DNA of 5,906 nt from DAOTXL01 sp034434895 (GTDB lineage Bacteria > Chloroflexota > Anaerolineae > JAAYZQ01): NCBI GenBank assembly GCA_034434895.1, contig DAOTYI010000181.1, forward strand, positions 1 to 5,906, given 5' to 3'. Shown here piece by piece: positions 1-5,728 of this stretch. The notes under the pieces were generated by a model, which had not been told where the DNA came from, ran no database searches, and was given only the letters and a program-made list of their open reading frames with translations. How positions within the stretch are numbered: position 1 is the first letter of the stretch; every line of letters starts with the position of its first letter. The translations under genes were made by a program, and so were the position numbers.

Positions 1-32
1 GGGTTGGGGAATGGGGTGAGGTCCACCTGGCT

Positions 33-1286
33 CTAACTCCGCGCCTGGTGCAACCCCACAGCCCCGGCCCCCACGGCCAGCAGGCTGAGCAGGCCCATCA
101 CCGGCCGGATGCCCACCCGGTCGGCCAGGACCCCGCCCATCAGCAAGGGCAGCACCGCCGCGGCGTTGGCCAGGGCCAGTTGCGCGGCGATCACCCGGCC
201 CCGCAGCCGGGCCGGGGGGCGCTGTTGTAACAGAGTGCGCGCCGGGATGATGACCAGGGCCAGCGCCATCCCAATCCCCAGGATCAGGGGCAGCACCAGC
301 CACAGATGGCCGGCCCCACTGCTCAGCAGACTCAGCAGGCCCAGGCTGCCCCCCAGGGCGGTGAGGCCCACCGCTGTCCACAGCGGCCAGCTCAGCCGCC
401 CTGGCCGGCGGCTGACCAGGAACGAACCCAGCACAAAGCCCAGACCTCCCGGCAGCATCAGGAACGGCGCATCTTCCACGCTCAACCCCAGGTGACGGGA
501 GACCAGCCCCGGCACCAACGACAGCAGCACCAGCAACAGGGTGGCCGCCAGGGTGACCTGGACCACCATCAGGCTCAACAGGCGGTCCCGGGCGATGGCC
601 TGCCAGCCGGCCCGCAGGTCGTCGGCCAGGCGGGACAGGGTAGCCTGGCCGGGTGGGGGTTCTCCCCGGGCCTGTTGGGTCCTGGGCAGCGTGGTCACCA
701 GCAGCAGAGCCGCCAGGCAGAGCAGGGCACCGACCCACCCCACCGCCGGCACGCCGGCGAGCTTGATGACCAGCGGGCCGAGGAGGACGATGCCCAGCCC
801 CTCGGCGGCCAGGGTGCTGAGCTGTAACAGGGCATTGGCCGACACCAGATGGGCCTTGCCTGCCAGTTCAGGCAGGAAGGCCAGCTCGGCGGGCAGGGCG
901 AACTGGCTAAAGGCCGCCCCGGCCGCGTTGACGGCGTAGATGAGCGCCAGCGCCGGGCCGTCGGTCAGGAGGCTGAGGCCCAGCCAGAAAGCCAGGGCGA
1001 GCAGGGCGCGGGCAGCATGGCTGACCATGAGCACCGGCACCTGCCCCCAGCGGTCCACCACCGCCCCGGCCACCAGGGAAGCCAGGAAGGCGGGCAGGAT
1101 GGCCGACAGGATGACCAGCCCGGTCTGGGCGCTGGAGTGGGTCTGTTGTTCGACCAGCACCGTTCCGGCCAGGCTGAGGCTGTAAACAACCGTTACCGAG
1201 ATAAATTGGGCCGCCCACAGCCGGACGAACGGCCCGTTGCGGAGCAGCGAGCGGTCTGGTCGGGTCTGGAGCGAACGCCTGTCCAT
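33..1286 (-). CDS. MFS transporter, DHA3-like (MFS_3) permease
   Basis: This encodes a 417-residue inner-membrane permease of the major facilitator superfamily, probably a proton-coupled exporter of drugs, siderophores or other small molecules; the substrate cannot be read. It is hydrophobic throughout, with about 12 predicted helices split by a polar central loop (residues ~201-235). Motif A after helix 2 is clear (GAVVDRWGQ, ~74-82). The segment LPAELAFLPEL (~131-141) followed by SANALLQL (~149-156) matches the 'PAxxAxLPxL...aNal' pattern of the DHA3/MFS_3 group, and RGRVIAAQ (~362-369) is its C-half counterpart. I chose ATG at 1286 because AGGGGA lies 5 bases upstream; an in-frame GTG at 1301 would add five residues but abuts GGAG with no spacing. 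The gene starts 24 bases after the degV stop, so it is probably the second gene of that operon. It ends with TAG; the 32 bases beyond show nothing recognisable. Family is secure, substrate unknown. Confidence 0.9.
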   Translation of the reverse strand: MDRRSLQTRPDRSLLRNGPFVRLWAAQFISVTVVYSLSLAGTVLVEQQTHSSAQTGLVILSAILPAFLASLVAGAVVDRWGQVPVLMVSHAARALLALAFWLGLSLLTDGPALALIYAVNAAGAAFSQFALPAELAFLPELAGKAHLVSANALLQLSTLAAEGLGIVLLGPLVIKLAGVPAVGWVGALLCLAALLLVTTLPRTQQARGEPPPGQATLSRLADDLRAGWQAIARDRLLSLMVVQVTLAATLLLVLLSLVPGLVSRHLGLSVEDAPFLMLPGGLGFVLGSFLVSRRPGRLSWPLWTAVGLTALGGSLGLLSLLSSGAGHLWLVLPLILGIGMALALVIIPARTLLQQRPPARLRGRVIAAQLALANAAAVLPLLMGGVLADRVGIRPVMGLLSLLAVGAGAVGLHQARS

Positions 1287-1310
1287 CCTGTCCCCTGCCA
1301 CCTCCGACCG

Positions 1311-2153
1311 TCATTCGGCATAAAATACCACCCCCAGCACCCCCGGTCCGGTATGGGCGCCCATCACCGGGGTCAGTTCGGTGACGTACAGTTCGGCGCA
1401 GTCGAACCGGTCGGCGATCTGCCGTCGCAACGCTTCCGCCTCCTCCGGCACGTCGGCGTGCAGGACCGCCACGTGCAACCGATGGCCATCTGCCTGCTCG
1501 GCCATCCGCTCCAGCATGATGCGGATGGCCCTGGCCTGGGTGCGCGGTCTGGCAAAGACATCCACATGCCCGTCGGCCACATAGAGCACCGGCTTGATCT
1601 GGAGCATGGACCCCAACAGGGCTGCTGCCCCGCCGATCCGCCCGCCCCGGTGCAGGTATTCCAGGGTGGCGATAGTGGCCAGCAGGTTGACCCTGGCTGC
1701 CACCTCCTCGGCGCGGGCGACCACAGCCTCCAGGTCGGCGCCGGCTGCGGCGGCCCGGGCGGCTTCAATAGCCACAAAACCCTGGCCCATGGCCGCCGTG
1801 TGGCAGTTGACAACGCGGATCGGCACCTCGTCAATCAACTGGCTGGCGGTCAGGGCGGCGTTGTGGGTGGCGCTGAGTTTGGGAGAGAGATGGACCGAGA
1901 CGATGCCGCTGGCCTCCTGGGCGGCAGCGGCATAGACCCGCACAAAGTCGCCGACCGACGGGGCCGAGGTGGTGGGCAGGTGCTTGCTTTCCCGCTGCCA
2001 GCGATAGACGGTCGTGGCGTTGATCTCCTCGCCGTCACGAAAGGTCTGACCGTCAAGGGCCAGGATCATGGGCACAACACGGATATCCAGGCTTTGCACC
2101 AGATCGGCTGGCACGGTTGCGGTCGAATCGGTGACGACGATAACCTTTTTCAT
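1311..2153 (-). CDS. DegV family protein (fatty-acid-binding)
   Basis: This encodes a 280-residue cytoplasmic protein of the DegV family, whose members bind a long-chain fatty acid between two domains; in Firmicutes the FakB members present it to the kinase FakA. Full family length is present. Signatures: VTDSTA near the N-terminus (~7-12), TTSAPS (~61-66), the signature block LEYLHRGGRIGG (~164-175) running on into LLGSMLQIKPVL (~179-190), and GAHTGPGVLGVVF (~265-277). The usual 'V-D-S' after the second beta region reads VVNCHTAAMGQG (~114-125), so the common Asp-Ser is Asn-Cys here; this may be a subgroup variant. The start is ATG at 2153, preceded by a strong GGAGGTGA. The frame stays open upstream to 2399, so a longer form with a transmembrane leader is possible (see the 2154-2336 entry). 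No FakA-like kinase lies in the window. Family assignment is firm; a role in fatty-acid handling is inferred from the family. Confidence 0.93.
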   Translation of the reverse strand: MKKVIVVTDSTATVPADLVQSLDIRVVPMILALDGQTFRDGEEINATTVYRWQRESKHLPTTSAPSVGDFVRVYAAAAQEASGIVSVHLSPKLSATHNAALTASQLIDEVPIRVVNCHTAAMGQGFVAIEAARAAAAGADLEAVVARAEEVAARVNLLATIATLEYLHRGGRIGGAAALLGSMLQIKPVLYVADGHVDVFARPRTQARAIRIMLERMAEQADGHRLHVAVLHADVPEEAEALRRQIADRFDCAELYVTELTPVMGAHTGPGVLGVVFYAE

Positions 2154-2157
2154 CTTT

Positions 2158-2165
2158 TCACCTCC
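2158..2165 (-). promoter_or_regulatory. Strong ribosome-binding site deciding the degV start
   Basis: Read on the minus strand this is GGAGGTGA, an excellent Shine-Dalgarno match with its GGAGG core seven bases from ATG at 2153. It supports initiation of DegV at MKKVIVV rather than only at the upstream in-frame ATG at 2336. Confidence 0.8.
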
Positions 2166-2171
2166 AACAGC

Positions 2172-2195
2172 AGGGCAACTACTCGCAGTTGCCCT
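2172..2195. repeat. Perfect 9-bp hairpin just upstream of degV ribosome-binding site
   Basis: AGGGCAACT (2172-2180) and AGTTGCCCT (2187-2195) are exact reverse complements around a 6-base loop. There is no T-tract on either side, so it is not a standard intrinsic terminator. It ends six bases upstream of the degV Shine-Dalgarno in the transcript and lies inside the open frame of the transmembrane leader, where it encodes the Cys-containing tail. It may be an mRNA structure affecting degV translation, a processing site, or a copy of a dispersed palindromic repeat. Confidence 0.6.
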
Positions 2196-2378
2196 ACATG
2201 AGCCGGGCAGCGGCGCAGGGGCCGCCCCGACATCCAGCCAGTAGGTCAACAGGCCAAACAGGAAGCTGGCGACCAGCAGGATCAGGACCAACAGGATCAA
2301 CACGACGCCGGTTTTTGACAGCAACTTCCTGACCATATCCAACCCCAACCCGGAGTAGCACAGGCTCAAGCCGGTGCT

Positions 2379-2384
2379 ATTATA
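2379..2384 (-). promoter_or_regulatory. Candidate -10 box of the degV-MFS transcript
   Basis: On the minus strand this is a perfect TATAAT in otherwise G+C-rich DNA, placing a start near 2372, about 36 bases before the ATG at 2336. The -35 is weak: TTGACC lies only 9 bases upstream and TTGATC about 23 bases upstream, so neither has the standard 16-18 base spacing, and no extended -10 TG is present. It is supported only by the -10 match and its position before the first gene of the unit. Confidence 0.35.
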
Positions 2385-2409
2385 TCGCCAGCAGGTCAAT
2401 GCGGTGGGA

Positions 2410-2451
2410 TCAAAAGGTAAACAATATTGGGGACAAGGTCAAAAAAGGTAA
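2410..2451. repeat. Short direct repeat (TCAAAAGGTAA / TCAAAAAAGGTAA)
   Basis: AAAAGGTAA occurs at 2412-2420 and again at 2443-2451, 31 bases apart, in both cases preceded by TC (with two extra A in the second copy). The tract is notably A-rich compared with its surroundings and lies upstream of the candidate degV promoter, between it and the hairpin block. It could be a pair of regulator-binding sites, about three helical turns apart, or the remnant end of a mobile element. No transposase coding sequence is visible. Confidence 0.45.
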
Positions 2452-2456
2452 CTACC

Positions 2457-2709
2457 TACCTTGCGACTGAAGTCGCCCGCTTCGGGCCTTCAGCCAATGG
2501 TCGGCCTGCGCCGACCGCTGTTTCCGCGTCGGCGCAGGCCGACGCCCGGCGCCACAGGCGCCCAGAAAGGCCGATTTCCAATCGGCACGTCAACTTGAGG
2601 CGCGGGCGATTGGAAATCGCACCGGCCGTCCGCCTGCGCGGACGGAGGCATCCACGCCGGTGGATGCCTGGCCGCAGGCCCCTGGGGTGCGACTTGGCCG
2701 CTTACCTTG
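2457..2709. repeat. Dense array of about eight hairpins, bounded by TACCTTG direct repeats (MITE-like intergenic element)
   Basis: This is the main non-coding stretch (about 2400-2736) between the response regulator 3' end and the degV unit. Nearly every base belongs to a short perfect inverted repeat. Stems: 2467-2472/2488-2493 stacked, after a 2-base bulge, on 2475-2479/2483-2487; 2499-2505/2510-2516 (7 bp); 2526-2533/2538-2545 (8 bp); 2548-2553/2557-2562 (6 bp); 2570-2576/2580-2586 (7 bp); 2606-2611/2615-2620 (6 bp); 2626-2633/2638-2645 (8 bp); 2646-2655/2660-2669 (10 bp); 2670-2673/2677-2680 (4 bp). TACCTTG stands at both edges (2457-2463, 2703-2709), and AAGTCGC (2470-2476) is answered by GCGACTT (2689-2695) at nearly equal distance from the edges. 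No stem is followed by a T-run, so these are not classic terminators. The open plus-strand frame across it has no domain character. A non-autonomous repeat element or structured RNA is inferred. Confidence 0.7.
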
Positions 2710-2736
2710 ACGCCTGTGCCCCTCCAGGGCGGGAGG

Positions 2737-3423
2737 TCAGGCGGGGCGGAACCAGTAACCCACGCCGTATTCGGTCAGGATATACTCCGGATGACGGGGG
2801 TCCCGTTCCAGTTTATGGCGCAGGCGGTTGATATAGCTTTTGAGGTATGAAATCTCATCGGTGTACTCCCGCCCCCATACCCGGGCCAGGAGGGTCTCGT
2901 GGGTCAGGACCTGGCCGGCGTTGCGCACCAGGTGGTAGAGCAGCCGGTATTCGGTGCCGGTGAGCGCCACCGGCTGGCCGCGCACCGTCACTTCACGCCG
3001 GTCAAAGTCCACCTGGATGTCGCCGCTGACAAAGGGCCGTTCGTGGCTCAACGGCAGGGTCTGCGTCCGCCGCAGCACGGCCCTCACCCGGGCCAGCAGT
3101 TCCAGATGACTGAAAGGCTTGGTCACATAATCGTCGGCCCCCAGTTCCAACCCCTGAACCTTGCTCAGTTCGTCGTCCCGGACGGTGAGCATGATGACCG
3201 GCACGTCAGAGAAGAGGCGGATGGCCTTCAGCACCTCAAAGCCGTTCATCTCCGGCAGGCCGACATCCAGCAGGACCAGGTCGGGCCGCTCCCGCTCGAC
3301 CAGCTCCAAAGCCTGGGGGCCATCCTCTGCCCCGATGACCTCCCACCCCGGCTGCTGGAGGTGGAAGCTCATGGCCACCAGCTTGCGGACGTCCGGCTCC
3401 TCATCCACGACCAGGATCTTCAT
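2737..3423 (-). CDS. Response regulator, OmpR/PhoB family (winged helix)
   Basis: This encodes a 228-residue two-component response regulator that is phosphorylated by its partner kinase and then binds DNA. The receiver domain (~1-120) has the acidic pair in VVDEEPD (residues 7-9), the phospho-acceptor Asp53 in LLLDVGLPEMNG, Thr80 and Lys102 (TKPF), so it is complete. The winged-helix domain (~130-228) ends with VALTGTEYRLLYHL, a recognition helix region SYLKSYINRLRHKLE, and the wing YILTEYGVGYWF. The fold and linker resemble KdpE/MtrA-type regulators, but the target genes are unknown. ATG at 3423 overlaps the kinase stop (ATGA), with GGGAGG about ten bases upstream inside the kinase gene, indicating translational coupling. 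It is the last gene of the unit. A weak 5-bp hairpin (2721-2725/2732-2736) directly follows the stop without a T-tract, so no clear terminator is seen. Confidence 0.95.
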   Translation of the reverse strand: MKILVVDEEPDVRKLVAMSFHLQQPGWEVIGAEDGPQALELVERERPDLVLLDVGLPEMNGFEVLKAIRLFSDVPVIMLTVRDDELSKVQGLELGADDYVTKPFSHLELLARVRAVLRRTQTLPLSHERPFVSGDIQVDFDRREVTVRGQPVALTGTEYRLLYHLVRNAGQVLTHETLLARVWGREYTDEISYLKSYINRLRHKLERDPRHPEYILTEYGVGYWFRPA

Positions 3424-4694
3424 CCTTCTGCCTCCCTTGCCCCTGATGGCAGGGTGAAACAGAACCTGCTCCCCCTGCCCGGCTGGCTTTCGACCCAGAT
3501 CTGTCCACCATGCAGTTCGACCAACTGACGGGCAATATACAGGCCCAACCCGACACCGCTCCGGCCACGGCCATCGGCCACGACATAGAATTTGTCAAAG
3601 ATGCGGGCCTGCTCCCCGGTTGGGATGCCCGGCCCGTTGTCGGCCACACACACCTGGAGGCCATCAGCCACAGCGGTCACCGTCACCTCGATCCGACCTT
3701 GCCGGGGGGTGAATTTGATGGCGTTGGACAGGATGTTGGTCAATACCTGTTCGATGCGCCGGCGGTCCACTTCGACCGGAGCGACCGGAGCCGGGCAGTG
3801 CAGGGCAATGGTCTGCTCCTTGTTCTCGATGAGGGGACGGAGCGCCTCTACGACACGACAGGCCAGGCGGGTCAGATCGGTGGGCTGGCGGGCAAGGGTG
3901 ACCTGGCCGGCTTCCAGCCGGGTGATCTCCAGCAGGTCGGCGACCAACGCTTCCAGCCGGCTGACATGGTGGCCGATGGTGCGGATCAGGTCCAACTGCT
4001 CCTCCGCCAGGTTGCTGCTGGTTGCCTGGAGCAGCTCCACCGAGGTTTTGATGCAGGTCAGCGGTGTGCGCAGCTCGTGGGACACAGACAGGACAAAGTT
4101 CTCCTGGAGCTGTTCGAGAGCGCGCAGGCGGGCCACCTGTTCCCGCTCTCGCTCCGTTTCCTGCCGCTCGCGTCGCAGTTGCTCCAGCAGCAGGCCGCAC
4201 AGCACGGCCACCACCAGCAGCAGCAACAGCTTGGCCGCCAGGATATATTGGGCATAGGGGGATTCCAGGCCGGCCGGGCTGATATAACACACACCGACGT
4301 AGAGGAAGCCGATGCCCAGGGTGACGACGGCGATGCGCAACAGTTCCAGTTGAAAGGCCGCACCGATGATGATGAACAGATACAGGATGAAAAAGCTGGA
4401 ATGGTATCCGCCGGTCACATAGACGGCCAGGGTGGCGACCACGGTGTCCAGGGCCAGGTAGTTGAGGGGGCGCTGGAGCCAGCGGATGAAGCGCATCAGG
4501 AGGAAGAGCAGGCTGCTGTAGCCGACCACGACCAGCGCCATAGAGGGGACCGGGAACAGCACGCCGGCGGTGGAGCGGTCGAACCAGTGGAGGATCAGGA
4601 CCAACAGCAGGGCCAGCCCACGCAGCAGCAGCATGGGGCGCTCGAGCATCGGCCAGTGCCCCAGCCAGAGGCCGGATGGTTCACGCTGTTTCAC
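3420..4694 (-). CDS. Sensor histidine kinase with six-TM N-terminal domain
   Basis: This encodes a 424-residue inner-membrane sensor kinase that autophosphorylates and passes phosphate to the adjacent regulator. Residues ~21-170 form about six hydrophobic helices joined by very short loops, with no large extracellular domain and a TGGYHSSFFILYLF element (~94-107) like that in PilS-type 6-TM sensors. A charged coiled segment (~171-198) leads to the HisKA domain with H-box SVSHELRTP (phospho-acceptor His206), then HATPase_c with N-box NILSNAIKF (Asn324), G1 DNGPGIP (352-358), F-box IFDKFY and G2 GVGLGL. All catalytic motifs are intact, and there is no HAMP or PAS domain. The start is taken as GTG at 4694, whose GTGA overlaps the isomerase stop; AGAAGGTGA lies 10 bases upstream, slightly far. 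ATG at 4649 is an alternative. The frame is open to 5117, but that part lies within the isomerase gene and is not credible coding. The signal is unknown, probably sensed in or at the membrane. Confidence 0.93.
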   Translation of the reverse strand: MKQREPSGLWLGHWPMLERPMLLLRGLALLLVLILHWFDRSTAGVLFPVPSMALVVVGYSSLLFLLMRFIRWLQRPLNYLALDTVVATLAVYVTGGYHSSFFILYLFIIIGAAFQLELLRIAVVTLGIGFLYVGVCYISPAGLESPYAQYILAAKLLLLLVVAVLCGLLLEQLRRERQETEREREQVARLRALEQLQENFVLSVSHELRTPLTCIKTSVELLQATSSNLAEEQLDLIRTIGHHVSRLEALVADLLEITRLEAGQVTLARQPTDLTRLACRVVEALRPLIENKEQTIALHCPAPVAPVEVDRRRIEQVLTNILSNAIKFTPRQGRIEVTVTAVADGLQVCVADNGPGIPTGEQARIFDKFYVVADGRGRSGVGLGLYIARQLVELHGGQIWVESQPGRGSRFCFTLPSGAREAEG

Positions 4695-5728
4695 CGGGTA
4701 ATTGTCACCTTCTGCAATCCCTGCGGCCGGTCGGGGTCGTTGCCCCTGATCAGCGTCAGGTGCAGGGCAAAGAGTTGTCCCGGCACGACGGCCACCAGGG
4801 GCGACAGCCACTCCGGCACGCCGGCCGGCAGCCGCAGCGGGGTGACAGCCTCGGCCAGCAGCTCCTGCCGGTCGGAGATGAGGAGCAGCTCCGCGCCACG
4901 AGCTTTCAGCTCCAGGCTGAAGGCGCGCATGGTGTCGAACATCTTGCCGGTGGGAGCGATCACCAGCGCCGGAAACCCGCTGCCTACGACGGCGATGGGG
5001 CCGTGCATGAAATCGGCCGAGGAGTAGGATTCGGCGATGAGGTAGTTGAGTTCCTTGAGTTTGAGGGCGATCTCGAAGGCGGTGGCATAGTTGTAGCCCC
5101 GGCCCAACACCACACACGTCTCCATGTAGCGATAACGTCCCACCGCCTGGGCAATCCGTTCCTCGTCGCTCAGGACGAGTTCGACCTGGCGGGGGACCTG
5201 CCGCAATCGCTCCAGCCGGTCGTCATCGCCGGCCAGGGCACAGGAGAGGAGGGCCAGTGCAGCCAGTTGGGCCGTGTAGGTTTTGGTGGCCGCCACTGCC
5301 CGCTCCTGACCGGCATGCAGCAGGATGACCTCATCGGCCTGGGCGGCCAGGGGGGAGTCCGGGTCGTTGGTAATGGCCAGCGTCGGTGTGCCCTGCCGGC
5401 GGCCTTCGGCCAGGACGGCCACAATGTCGGGGGACCGGCCCGATTGGGAGATGCCGATCACCAGGGCATCCTCCAGGCGGGGGGGCTGGCCGTAGACGCT
5501 GAACAGCGAGGGCGTGGCCAGGGCCACCGGCAGGTGGTTGTAGGCGCCCAGGAGATACTGCCCGTAGCGGGCGGCGTTGTCCGATGTGCCCCGCGCGGCG
5601 ATGACGACATATTTGACCTGCCCTCCCCGCAGGTTGCCGGCGATGCGGCGGGCATGTTCGGCCTCTCGATCCAGCAGGGTGGCCAACACCTGGGGTTGTT
5701 CCCGAATCTCGTCCTGCAGAAAAGACAT
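4691..5728 (-). CDS. SIS-domain sugar-phosphate isomerase/deaminase, GlmS isomerase-like without glutaminase domain
   Basis: This encodes a 345-residue cytoplasmic protein equal to the isomerase half of GlmS: two SIS domains and no N-terminal Cys glutaminase domain. SIS-1 shows AARGTSDNAA (~44-53), the sugar-phosphate loop ISQSGRSPD (~93-101), ITNDPDSPLA (~119-128) and ERAVAATKTYTAQ (~142-154). SIS-2 shows VLGRGYNYATAFEIALKLKE (~207-226) and AESYSSADFMHGP (~232-244), retaining Glu233 and His242, which correspond to catalytic residues in GlmS. The C-terminus DPDRPQGLQKVT holds the conserved Lys340. Without a glutaminase it cannot use glutamine, so deamination/isomerisation of glucosamine-6-phosphate (NagB-II type) or a related amino-sugar reaction (AgaS or FrlB type) is more likely than GlmS synthesis. 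The start is ATG at 5728 with GGGAG upstream; the open frame beyond it, to 5890, is low-complexity and not protein-like. It is the first gene of the unit, overlapping the kinase by four bases. Confidence 0.9.
   Translation of the reverse strand: MSFLQDEIREQPQVLATLLDREAEHARRIAGNLRGGQVKYVVIAARGTSDNAARYGQYLLGAYNHLPVALATPSLFSVYGQPPRLEDALVIGISQSGRSPDIVAVLAEGRRQGTPTLAITNDPDSPLAAQADEVILLHAGQERAVAATKTYTAQLAALALLSCALAGDDDRLERLRQVPRQVELVLSDEERIAQAVGRYRYMETCVVLGRGYNYATAFEIALKLKELNYLIAESYSSADFMHGPIAVVGSGFPALVIAPTGKMFDTMRAFSLELKARGAELLLISDRQELLAEAVTPLRLPAGVPEWLSPLVAVVPGQLFALHLTLIRGNDPDRPQGLQKVTITR

Larger units (their letters stand above)
2154..2336 (-). other. In-frame transmembrane leader upstream of degV (possible N-terminal extension or eroded small membrane-protein gene)
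   Basis: From ATG at 2336 the frame reads MVRKLLSKTG, then about 27 hydrophobic residues ending in LLTYWLDV, then a Pro/Ala/Ser/Cys-rich tail. It continues without a stop into DegV after 61 codons. The basic start followed by one long helix looks like a genuine small membrane protein or membrane anchor rather than chance translation. There is no convincing Shine-Dalgarno just before the ATG (only GGGGTTGG), but a TATAAT box lies about 43 bases upstream. DegV proteins are normally soluble and lack such an anchor, and degV has its own strong ribosome-binding site. Two readings remain: translation from 2336 gives a 341-residue anchored DegV, or a separate small gene lost its stop codon, perhaps when the hairpin at 2172-2195 arrived. 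I cannot decide from sequence alone. Confidence 0.4.

Noticed and set aside
849..2201. Long plus-strand open frame (450 codons) opposite the permease and degV
   Set aside because: It is antisense to two genes with clear family motifs, rich in Gln/His/Gly/Arg, has no recognisable domain, and is expected as a shadow in high-G+C DNA.
2379..2398. Full promoter with TTGACC as -35 and TATAAT as -10
   Set aside because: The spacing is only 9 bases, so the two boxes cannot work together in the usual way; only the -10 candidate was kept, at low confidence.
2457..2709. CRISPR array
   Set aside because: There is no constant repeat with regular unique spacers; the repeated words are individual palindromes of differing sequence, and there are no cas genes.
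2463..2736. Intrinsic terminator of the response regulator transcript
   Set aside because: Many stems are present, but none is followed by a run of T on the minus strand; the weak hairpin next to the stop (2721-2736) also lacks one. Factor-dependent or structural 3' end formation remains possible.
2427..2831. Plus-strand open frame across the hairpin block (134 codons)
   Set aside because: Its translation is Arg/Pro-rich without domain character, it is built from the palindromes, and it runs into the 3' end of the response regulator gene.
3510..5027. Long plus-strand open frame (505 codons) opposite the kinase and isomerase
   Set aside because: It covers both genes antisense, has Gln/Asp-rich low-complexity translation and no motif. 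The opposite-strand genes have full catalytic signatures.
4695..5117. N-terminal extension of the histidine kinase frame upstream of 4694
   Set aside because: This part lies wholly inside the isomerase gene in another frame and its translation is Arg/Gly/Ala-rich without helices. The GTGA overlap gives a natural start.
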